Shown: in pieces, positions 54,378 through 64,000 of the stretch | Layout: each line of letters starts with the position of its first letter | How positions within the stretch are numbered: the first letter of the stretch is position 1 | Source: Leptobrachium leishanense | Taxonomy: Eukaryota; Chordata; Amphibia; Anura; Megophryidae | Length of the DNA stretch: 64,000 nucleotides | Assembly (NCBI GenBank): GCA_009667805.1 | Contig: CM019072.1 | Location: forward strand, 40,541,519 to 40,605,518 | Reading direction: 5' to 3' | Made by a program: the position numbers and the translations under genes | The notes under the pieces: generated by a model | Database searches by the model: none | What the model saw: the letters and a program-made list of their open reading frames with translations, nothing else | What the model was told of the DNA's origin: nothing

Positions 54378-54590
54378 TATTTTTAGAAAGGATTTTACCA
54401 GGAAGGATACATTGAGGTTTCTCTCGTTTTCAAGTATGTCCTGGGTGGCGAGTATTAGGTGTCTTGCCCAAGGACACTTACTGGAGAGGTTGCTCACTGG
54501 GATCGAACCCATGACTCCACAGGCTCTCTCCATGCAGAGCAGTGATGTTACCTCTACTCCACCCAGCTGGTACACCTGTGGATATCAGTT
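54378..54590 (-). mobile_element. tRNA-derived SINE (V-SINE-like)
   Basis: The minus strand has a Pol III B-box GGTTCGATCCC (54499-54509) within a tRNA-like head (GGGTGGAGTAGAGGTAAC...). A core GTGTCCTTGGGCAAGACACC and a LINE-like tail (CTTGAAAACGAG, CTTCCTGGTAAAATCC) follow. A tail-only copy lies at 54850-54935 and another at about 30600. Confidence 0.7.
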
Positions 54591-55059
54591 TGACGGTCCC
54601 AGATATTATTTTCCTCAACCTTTGACTGGCCGGACTATATTGTTTATTTTAAACTTTTGACAGTCCTGGATTTTGTGTTTTTTCTCAGCTTTCGGTTCAT
54701 ATAAGTGAACTGATATCTGTAATAAATTTACCCTTAACTTGCAACAATAGCATGTATCACCATTGAGTGCTTGGTATCAACACTGGAAGGATCTTTTAGT
54801 GCAGTATCCCTTAGCAGTAATTTCTGGGCATTACAGATAGATTTTTGGATTTATTTATGTATTATTTTACAAGGAAGGATACATTGAGATTTGTCTCGTT
54901 TTCAAGTATGTCCTGGGTTCAAGAACATTGTATTTCTGTACCTACTGTAACAATTCAAAGTAATATAAAAGAAAGACATTAAAACCAAAAACACAAATAT
55001 ACAGAGAAACAGAAAATAGTGTAAGAGTGTGAAACCAATTACAAGTAAATCATACTATA

Positions 55060-55390
55060 ATATCTCATGGAGCGTCACTGCGGCCTGGTGCCCAGCTTGG
55101 CCACTGAGTGCCCAGGCCTAGTGCCACTCACCTCCCACAGCCTCTTGGCCTTTTGGGACCACGCCAGGGACGGCATTGCTCTGGCCTTTGCCATTTTCCC
55201 CTCTTGTTTCTTCCCCATTTTAAAGTTTTTCATCCCCCCCATGTGTTTCTTATTTTACCCTTTACGAAACGTAGTTTGCTGGCCTGATGTGGCCCTGCGT
55301 GGCCATTACCTATCCTTTATAGGCTTGTTGTGTTGCAGACATTATTTCAGAATAAAAACAAAAATCTTACGGAAAAAAAAAAAAAAAAAG
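55060..55390 (+). mobile_element. 5'-truncated LINE 3' end with poly-A
   Basis: Ends CAGAATAAAAAC...CTTACGG plus about 18 A. Composition resembles the L1 3' UTRs in the window. It abuts L2-like sequence at its right edge. No target duplication seen. Confidence 0.5.
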
Positions 55391-56410
55391 GTACAGATGC
55401 GTGCAATGTTTTTTTTTAGCTGGAAGTAGCAAGATTTGGTTTGTGACTGAATGTGAGGAGTAAAGGATAGATCGTAGTCCAAGAGGACCCCCCTAGGCAA
55501 CGAGCCAGAGGAAGAAGTGATTGTGGCGCCATTCATCTGAAGGGAAATGGGAGCAGGAACTGAGGATTTAGAGGGAGGAAAGACGAGAAGTTCAGTTTAG
55601 GAGAGATTGAGCTTTAGGAAACAGGAGGTCATCGAGTCAGAGACAGTCGATGGACTGTTACAGCCTGTCTAACACAGGAGGAGAGAGATCAGGGGTGGAA
55701 AGGTAGATTTCGGTGTCATCAGCATAGAGAGTAGAGAGCATATTGGAGTCCATGGGAAGAAATTAGTTTGTCCAGAGAGGCAGTATAGATTGAGAAAAGT
55801 AGGGGGCCCAGAGCAGAGCCATGAGGCACCCCAACTGAGAGAGGAAGTGGTGGTGAAGAGACACCAGCAAAGGAGACAGTGAAGAGAGAGAAGAGAGAGA
55901 AGAGAACCGTGTCACTGAGGCCAGTTTGACGCAGCATGTAGAGCAGGAGAGGGTGGTCGACAGTGTTGAATGCAGCGGAAAGGTCAAAAAGAATAAAGCA
56001 GGGAGAAGTGACCTTTGGCTTTAGCAGCAACTAAATCATTGGTCACCTTTTTCAGAGCAGTTTCAATGGAGTGCTCGGAGCAAAAGCCGGACAGGTGTGG
56101 GTCAAGTGGGTCAAGATGGTATCAAGAAAACTGGTGAGCTGATTACAGACCACGCATTCTAATATTTAGGAGGCAAAGGGGAGCAAAGAGATGGAACTGT
56201 AGTTCGAAAGGGAAGTGGGATCAAGAGATGGCTTCTTTAGAAAGGGGGTGATCAGAGCACGTTTGAATGCAGAGGGGAAGAATCCAGAGAGGGCGAGATT
56301 GTCCCTGCTTTGACTCGTATCTTCAATGACTGGTAGGACAGACCGAATAAGATGCGACGGGATGGGGTCAAGTGGACAGGTGGTCGGGCAGGAGTACTGC
56401 TGAGACATCC
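55391..56410 (-). pseudogene. L2-like LINE reverse transcriptase, decayed
   Basis: Sense pieces in several frames: [60 protein letters not shown] and LLDYDLSFTPHIQSQTKSC. They are the same blocks as in the copy at 43228-44415 but clearly more diverged (YADD is lost), so it is another, older copy. Confidence 0.75.
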
Positions 56411-57225
56411 TTCTCTGAGACCACTGACGTACATAGTAAGTCCTGGGCAAAATTGCCCTTAAGGACCAAGGATGTACTATGTACGCCATAGTCCTTTAAC
56501 CCCCTCCCCTCACCTCACCTCTCCTCTCTGGCTGGGCTCCCACGAAGGTCTGGCATGCCTGAAGCCTGCCCCACGTATTGTCATGGTCCTCGCAAAGGCA
56601 AAACTAGCGCTGCTGCGCACTGAAATTCCCTGGGCAGCATATGAAAGGTGCTGCCCTAGATTTAAAACAGACTTCTCAGCCAGCTCTGCACTAACAGGTG
56701 CACCTAGTCAGCCAGCCTGACTGATTCCATATAATGGAACCGTGCCCCTCCCAAAGGGCTTCAGCATCGGTTTTCACTCCCTGAGAAGAGCTTGTTCAGC
56801 CAGGAGCCTGTCCTGTTTAAATCCAGCATTCTGCTCAACTGTGTACCTAGAGGCCCAGCCGAGTCGGGGGCTCATCTGAGCATGGAGGCCAGCCGAGCTG
56901 CCTGCTCGGCCGTCTTCAAAGCTCAGGCGCGCCCCCGGCTTGGCCTGGGCCTAGAGGCTCGGCTGGGCCTCTAGGCCCAGGCCAAGCCGGGGGCGCGCCT
57001 GAGCATGGAGGCCAGCCGAGCTGCCTTCTCGGCCATCTTCCAAGCTCCCGGGCTTGGCCTTGGCCTAGAGGCCCAACCGAGCCCTCGCCTGAGCCTGGAG
57101 GCCTGCCGAGCAGCGTGCTCGACCGGCCTTCGGGATCAGGCGAGTCCCCGGTTCTCATTGCTGATTTTTGGCCGAAACGATCCCGAAGTTTCGGTAGGAA
57201 ATTTTCGTTTCGGTGCATCCCTAGT
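56411..57225. repeat. Repeat cluster with perfect 37-bp palindrome
   Basis: 56425-56510 resembles 44460-44560. 56870-57160 is GC-rich with a near-repeat of CATGGAGGCCAGCCGAGCTG (56880, 57004) and a perfect palindrome at 56921-57004. It ends GTGCATCCCTA at 57217, like the ends of the hAT MITE family at 35002. Confidence 0.6.
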
Positions 57226-57693
57226 CAAAAGTGTGTTTTTTTCATGATATTTCATAATTTTTTTTATACTAAGTATGATATGAGGGAAATAATGGTATCT
57301 TTAGAAAGTCTATTTAAATGGCGGGAAAAACCATATATAAATCATATGTGTGGGTTCCATGAACAAGTAAGAGGAAAATTAGACCTACAACACAAATAGC
57401 GCAGAAACGTAAAAAACAGTAGTGGGCACTTTCGGACTGACAATCGTAAAACCGCCTGGCCACTAAGGGATTACATATACAGTTGTGTTCAAAATTATTC
57501 AACCCCCACTGAAATTGAGTGTTTTGGCCAGTTTGACATTGATTTTGATCAGTCATCTTGCTTACAATTAAATCAAAGAGGCACGTGTAGGTCAGACAAA
57601 TATAACATAACATTTATAATGAAATAACCACAAATGTCTTTTCTGTGCTCACATCATTATCAGTTTTATTCAACCCCCAAGTGACATTCAATC

Positions 57694-58724
<1,031 letters not shown>

Positions 58725-58884
58725 ACCAGTAAATGTCTAGAAGGAGCTGAGTATCACAGTCATTTTAAAGCTGCCTAATTGGTGCTTATTATGCTTTATT
58801 GCTGCTCCGTGACATCCACAGGTGTTTTCAATACCTGATTGAAAACACTTGAATGAACCTCTGTTCTTCAGAGTGGTAGTCTTT

Positions 58885-60797
58885 TTTTTTTTTTTATATT
58901 CAAAATTTTTTAATTTTGAAATATGTCATCATACAAGTAAACAGAGTGAGGGCCTCGCAGGGCCGCACAGACATCAAAGAAAAGAACTATTTATCCATTA
59001 AGCACTGTGATAGAAAATCAAGAAAAAGAGTCCGCTGAAAAAACATCCCAAATAGTGCTTGTGTGGGGGAAGGGGGGAACAGAGAGAGAATAATAAGAGA
59101 CATATATACCATACTAATTTAAGAGGCCATCAAAAACAATGCCGTAGATAACTAAGAAGTGTCCTCAAAATCATCCCCGATTAGGGGGTCTCATCAGAAA
59201 CTGAAAAGCGAGAATGTCTTCAGAAGTCATCTGCAAAAACTCACGAAAGGCATAGGCTAAAAAAAAAACAAAAATGCAACACGACAAATAAACGACTGCA
59301 TGAAAGTACTGCTGTGGTTAGCGACCAAAAAGGGGGAGGGGAGGGGGTTAAGAGGGGAAAAACTGGCATAGGCCAAAATTGTGCTTGCCCTGGCGGGTTC
59401 CCGTGTGGCTGTGAAACCATGGGGGGGGGGGGGGACCAGGGGAGATAATGGCACCAGGCCCGGGCGGTTGGGGAGCCAAGCTGGGCACCAGGCCACTGTA
59501 GCACCTCCAAGATATCCCGGATATGCCAGGGAGAAAGAAAAAGGAAAAAAAAAAAAAAAACAGGGAGAGGGGGGGGGGGTATAGACATCAAAAAGAAGGG
59601 CTCATCTGGGAGAAACACCCCAGTGTCAGCATGAAGGGTGGGGGGGGGGGGGGAGAAAAGGGGAGAGGGAGAAAAAAAACAAACAAAAAAAAAACAGATA
59701 TATATATCCATCTATCGAAGGGGGAAACATCATGTCGAACATTAAGGTAGAGTCCCGCATAGGTTTAAGGGGGTGAGTCACTTCAGCCCGCATCCAAGAA
59801 CTGGATCGGGACCACTGCAAGCAGCTTCCCACAGAGCCATCCAGGTTGGTCAGCTGTACCAGGTATACGGCCAGAGGTGATCCCGGTCAGGCAGTGAGGG
59901 GCCCGCCAAATGCCAGTGGACAGCATCCAGGAGCGCAGCATCTCAGGTAACATCGGTGGTACAGGTGGACACACGGCAGCCGCCCCGTCCAGCTGCGCGA
60001 CATCCACATCCGGCGTCTGCCCGACACCACCGAACAAATCTAGCGTCGCTCCGGGAGGTGGAGTGTCCATCAGCCGCTCAGCACGCAGATCGCCATCAGC
60101 ACGATGGGTCACCCCGACTCCAGGCTCCAGACACTCTTCCACCTGGTTGGAGGGTAAAGCCTCCACTGAATCACCTATCCCGTCGTCTTCGTCCTCAGTC
60201 GCGGAAACAGACAGACTCTTGTCAGGTAGGGTTTCCTCTGTCCCCTTCTCGGCTGGTACCTCTTGTCTCCGGTTGATCCGCAGCGCTGCCATCATATGGC
60301 GCCAAGCACCCCTCGAGATCGGTTCCTCTTCATCTCCCGTCATCTGAGCCAGGCAAGTCTCGAGCCTGTCAAACATGGCCGCCAGACCTCCAGCAGGGGG
60401 AAGTTGCTCCAGTTTCTCCCATCCCGTACCCTCAACCGCCACAGGAACACCAGGCGTGACCGGAAGACGTGAGCCCTCCATCCCCCGACAGACAGTCGCC
60501 CGGCAGAGGGGGTCAGTGGGAGAAGCAGGAGAGACATGTGGCGATGCCGAGGTGTAGGCCCCAAGATGGCTGACGGCAGATCACTCGCTCCAGGAAACAA
60601 GAGGGATAATGTCAGCTGTGCTCCGGGTGGGGGGCTAAAACAGGTCCCGGAGCATACCCCGCAGTGGCCAACCGCGCAGGGGCTCCTTAACAGGACAATT
60701 TGGGGGGAAAAACCAGGCAGAATTCCCCAATTTCAGCAGAGTCGAACAGAGCTCTTCTGAAGCACGTCTGCTCCCTGTTGCAGTCGGCCACGCCCCC
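58885..60797 (-). mobile_element. L1-like non-autonomous insertion in Tc1, unknown ORF
   Basis: Flanked by the 16-bp duplication CAGAGTGGTAGTCTTT (58869-58884 and 60798-60813). The minus strand starts GGGGGGCGTGGCC, as the L1 at 13582 does, and ends in poly-A after an A/T-rich tail. There is a C-rich sense tract around 59570-59660. No RRM-type ORF1 and no ORF2. Confidence 0.8.
59783..60481 (-). CDS. Unrecognised ORF in L1-like element
   Basis: 232 codons starting MEGSRLPVTPGVPVAVEG. It is acidic in the middle (SATEDEDDGIGDS) and has no coiled coil, RRM or zinc motif that I can name. Position corresponds to ORF1 in the L1s. It could be an ORF1 N-terminal region with the rest lost, or a chance frame in GC-rich DNA. 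No function is assigned. Confidence 0.35.
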   Translation of the reverse strand: MEGSRLPVTPGVPVAVEGTGWEKLEQLPPAGGLAAMFDRLETCLAQMTGDEEEPISRGAWRHMMAALRINRRQEVPAEKGTEETLPDKSLSVSATEDEDDGIGDSVEALPSNQVEECLEPGVGVTHRADGDLRAERLMDTPPPGATLDLFGGVGQTPDVDVAQLDGAAAVCPPVPPMLPEMLRSWMLSTGIWRAPHCLTGITSGRIPGTADQPGWLCGKLLAVVPIQFLDAG

Positions 60798-61034
60798 CAG
60801 AGTGGTAGTCTTTAAGGGGTTGAATAATTGTGTCAATGAAGAATTCACAAAAGAAACATTTACTACTGTATTACAAAACCAATTGATGTCATTTTAGTTG
60901 CATATGGTTCTTTAAAAAGTCCTTGTAGGATTTCATTCTGAATACAATTACAAATGTACACTAAATTCCCTAAAACCCTTTACAGCATTGGGGTTTGAAT
61001 AATTTTGAACACAACTGTATATACACATACATAT

Positions 61035-61121
61035 AAAACACCAAGAAAGAGCACTCCATATTATTGACCACCTTCAATAAGAAGGTGGTCAATAATATGG
61101 AATGCTCTTTCTTGGTGTTTT
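61035..61121. repeat. Near-perfect 41-bp hairpin
   Basis: AAAACACCAAGAAAGAGCAC... at 61035-61075 is answered by its inverse at 61081-61121 with one mismatch and a 5-nt loop (AATAA). It lies 18 bp from the Tc1 end. Confidence 0.9.
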
Positions 61122-61129
61122 GTATTTAA

Positions 61130-62531
61130 TGTCTTAGATGCACCCGCTTAGTTTTGAGGTTGAGTGCAACCTTCTGTTGTTTTGTATACATATATACATA
61201 CACCATAAAAAAAATAACAGATTTATTCTGTTTTACACAGATATTGGTCATGCATGGTATCATTGGAAAGGCCATACCCTAGCCAATGACACCTCCCATG
61301 ACACTCTGGCTTCCATGGTTTCAGAGATATGGGGATCCAAAGGAACCCCATATCTCCCCATAGGGAATCCAGCGCCCGGCTGACGTCAGTGACGTGTCAG
61401 ATGCCCCAAGTGGGCTGGGATATGTCCCAATCTTGGCGAATTGCCTGCACATACGGTGCCTGTTTGAGGGCAGTGAAATCCCCATAGACAAGCAATGCTT
61501 CGTCTATTCAGAGAACACAAAACAGCGTGAAAAGTTACCGAAATGCCCGGCTGTTCGGTGGTTTAATTCAACAGATTTATTCAGCCAAATCCCATAGGCT
61601 TCAATGTTAAAAATATTCCCGTTTTAATTCAATATCTAATAAACTGTTTAATATTATATTCTGCAGTAAAAAGTCTATTTACCCGTTTTTTTTATTTAAG
61701 TCACCTTTTCTTTTTTCTGTAACAGCCCTTTTTATTATCATTCATAGGATCTTCTATGTAAATTCCAGACATTTTTGCTCAGTAGTTTTTTGCAAACAGC
61801 GTTTCAATTTTCCAACTTTCAAGTACGTTTTTTTTCCACCTCAGCCTGCAGTGTTGGGTTTTTCTGGCGGCTGCTCTGCGCTAGGATAGGCGGCTAGTTG
61901 GGTTTCTCCGGCGTGTTCGGCGGTGTTAATACAGATGTTTTTGCGGGTTTCGGTGAGAGTTCACCGGTTTTGCGGTGAGTGTTCGTCGGGTTTGCGGCGG
62001 CTTTTCCCTGCTCTACGACAGCCCCGTGGTGCTTGTCGAATAAATGCAGGGTTGCCGAAATAAGGATCGCCGAATCTCACCAAATTGAAGAGAACGAAAA
62101 GTCAAACGTGCGGTGACTTTTCGATTCTCTTTGAATAACCCTGATAGTGTTCTATTATCCACTGTGGCGGCCTGTCACTAGGGCAACGCCAGCACGCCAT
62201 TGTATGCACAGGCTTATTTGTCCTGGTGGCTGCTCTCAAACAGGAATGAGGACTGCGTCTCATCACTAGGGCAACCCTAGCACGTCATCCTGCAGCCACA
62301 CGAGCGGGCACATGCACACTGGTGGTAGGTGCACGCCGGTCGGAAGGAGGGGTAGAGTTGAGGCCAATTAATGTTTGTATAAATAAGAGGTGTAATTTGT
62401 TTTTATGTGTCCTGAGGAAAGCTCCAGTGGCGACTCTAGGAACAATATTTAGGGGGGCACATAAAATACCACAGTCAAAACTGGGGGGGGCACTAATAAT
62501 TCTCACCACTAAATCATACCACTTAATAAAA
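61130..62531. other. No gene; repeat copy at 61240-61440
   Basis: 61240-61290 has GGTCATGCATGGTATCATTG and AAAGGCCATACC, another member of the ATCATTGGAAAGG family. The rest, including the GC-richer 61850-62060, holds nothing recognised. Confidence 0.45.
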
Positions 62532-63617
62532 GGGCCCTATCACCTGGTGTGAGGTAAAACGCCATTGCTAAAGGAAAAGTTTTAGCGACTCGTGCTAAAG
62601 TTAACGCCTGACAACCTACTAACAGAACACCTTGTCCGCGGCAGTCCATGTGCAAGGTCGTTTGGCGCACGCTAGGGAAACGCTAAGACCCGGGTTGAGA
62701 CCTAGCGCCAATGTGGTTGTGTACAGGATAGAACAGTTTTTTTTTCCCCAGTCAGAGTGCCAGGCCATACCTATCCCCTGCCCTCACAAGCTTGTATAAG
62801 TATGCACACATCCAGCCAAGAGCCCTCACACCCCTGCATTATTAAAATCTTCCAGGGTGGCCGTATCATCCATGTTTCTATGCACACATTAATTAAGGCT
62901 GATGGGCATTGCATGATAAATGCCTCCAACAGCATGTAGAATCATTACAATGCATTGAATTGATCCAAAAAGGCCAGGTGAGCCACAATAATTTCTCTGC
63001 TGCAGCATATAAATAATACATGTTTCAGGGTAAGACTTATCCATGTATCCCTTTAAACATGGTCCTAACCCTAATAATCAACCTCTTACATACTATGAAT
63101 ATGCCCGAGCATAAAATGTTTAAAATAAGCCAATATATTAGAATTAGGATATATGTGAATAAAGGATACATATATAGCATAATAGAGCTTACTGCAACAG
63201 CAACTACATCGCTGACCAGATCCATTGCTATGGTGTATGCGGCCAAGAGAACACCTGTGCTGCATTTCTTTCAATTGCCTGTTAATTTTGGGTGATTACC
63301 TGTTTCTTCTGCTTTTTGGAGTTAGCACCATGGTTGAGCAGTAGGTAAAATGTTGCAATTAGCGCCCCTCAAAACATTAGCGCTGGCACCATGTGATCTG
63401 TTGGTTGCAAAAGCGCTAGAGATCTCTAGCGCTCCCCCATGTTAAGTATAGTACGTGGAAAGAACAGTAAGCTTGCAGTACAAATTGCCATTAGTGGTTT
63501 TTGCCATTTGTAGCAAGAGGCAAACAATCTGTTGGTCCGGCGCAAGACTGAATTAACCTGGCGCTAAAGGAAAAACAGGCTGACGCTAGGGTTAGCTCAT
63601 ACCAGCTGATAGGGCCC
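62532..63617. mobile_element. PIF/Harbinger-like MITE, 1.09 kb
   Basis: The ends GGGCCCTATCACCTGGTGTG and inverse GGGCCCTATCAGCTGGTATG pair well. The right flank is TAA; the left is AAA, so the 3-bp duplication is only approximate. It contains a 22-bp perfect palindrome at 63412-63433 and the ATGTTAAGTATAGTACG...CAGTAAGCTTGC segment shared with 612-1351. Confidence 0.65.
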
Positions 63618-63656
63618 TAAATAAGTGTGTGATATATATATACACACACACACATA

Positions 63657-64000
63657 CACACTGCTCAAAAAAATAAAGAGAACACAGACATAAGACATCC
63701 TAGATCTGAATGAATGAAATATTCTTATTAAATACTGTGGTCATTACATAGTTGAATGTGCCGACAACAAAAATCACACAAACATTATCAATGGAAATCA
63801 AATTCAGCAACCCATGGAGGTCTGGATTTGGAGTTGCACTCAAAATTAAAGTGGAAAACAACACTACAGGCTGATCCAACTTTGATGTAATGTCCTTCAA
63901 ACAAGTCAAAATGAGGCTCAGTAGTGTGTGTGGCCTCCACGTGCCTGTATGAACTCCCTACAACGCCTGGGCATGCTCCTGATGAGGTGGCGGATGGTCT
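63657..64000 (-). mobile_element. Tc1/mariner element, partial at window edge
   Basis: It begins after TA with CACACTGCTCAAAAAAATAA, a well-known vertebrate Tc1/mariner end, and continues beyond the window. The transposase 3' end lies at 63918-64000. Confidence 0.8.
63918..64000 (-). CDS. Tc1/mariner transposase C-terminus (partial)
   Basis: The minus strand reads IRHLIRSMPRRCREFIQARG then GHTHY and TGA (63918-63920). This is the characteristic end of the transposase of this element family (RHLIRSMPRRC..), following the catalytic domain, which is outside the window. About 27 codons are visible, with no stop before the end. Whether the rest is intact cannot be seen. Confidence 0.75.
   Translation of the reverse strand, partial: TIRHLIRSMPRRCREFIQARGGHTHY

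Noticed and set aside
59241..59711. 156-codon proline/phenylalanine-rich minus-strand ORF
   Set aside because: It lies in the homopyrimidine 3' UTR tract of the L1-like insertion; composition alone explains it.

Overview
This window looks like a gene-poor, transposon-dense stretch of a vertebrate nuclear genome, most likely an anuran amphibian. The evidence is the mix of elements: a chromodomain Ty3/gypsy retrotransposon, L1-type LINEs with frog-like ORFs, DIRS tyrosine-recombinase retrotransposons, CR1 and L2-like LINEs, Tc1 transposons, and many hAT, PIF/Harbinger-like and piggyBac-like non-autonomous elements. No bacterial operon, CRISPR array, rRNA or tRNA gene was seen.

The only host gene I can support is NUTF2 (nuclear transport factor 2) on the minus strand. 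Its whole 127-codon reading frame is present in four coding exons (51902-51804, 49464-49393, 45193-45095, 36323-36210). All three introns are phase 0 with GT-AG ends, and the exons are spread over 15.7 kb because the introns are filled with transposons. The exons are short and easily missed by ORF scanning. A 5' non-coding exon should lie upstream (above 51924) and was not located.

Layout. 1-4500: a Harbinger-like MITE (612-1351), hAT-type sequence, and a hAT element (2835-4432, exact 8-bp target duplication) carrying two minisatellites and a palindrome. 4704-7526: an L1 element with ORF1 but no ORF2, itself hit by two adjacent MITEs. 8105-23913: a gypsy chromovirus on the minus strand with TTTAT target duplications. 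It is broken by a full-length L1 (13582-20954, ORF2 open for 1310 codons), by a second ORF1-only L1 (10027-11872) and by a CR1 tail in its left LTR. 23988-28245: a 4.3-kb hAT-type element made mostly of tandem repeats and a ~225-bp palindrome, invaded by a 1.07-kb element. 28597-30460: a third ORF1-only L1 (minus). 30.5-36.2 kb: sparse DNA with a CR1 reverse-transcriptase relic, a piggyBac-like MITE and a hAT MITE. 36.2-51.9 kb: NUTF2, with a DIRS element, an L2-like LINE, a CR1 3' end, a long inverted-repeat element and a second DIRS relic in its introns. 52-64 kb: MITE fragments, a SINE, LINE fragments, a Tc1 transposon interrupted by an L1-like insertion, a Harbinger-like MITE, and the end of a second Tc1/mariner element cut by the window edge.

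The nested insertions give a relative history. Gypsy entered a 48-bp tandem repeat and was later hit by the L1 and by the ORF1-only L1. Tc1 came before the L1-like insertion it carries. DIRS came before the 134-bp hAT MITE inside it. All coordinates were read by eye, so ends without a target duplication are approximate.
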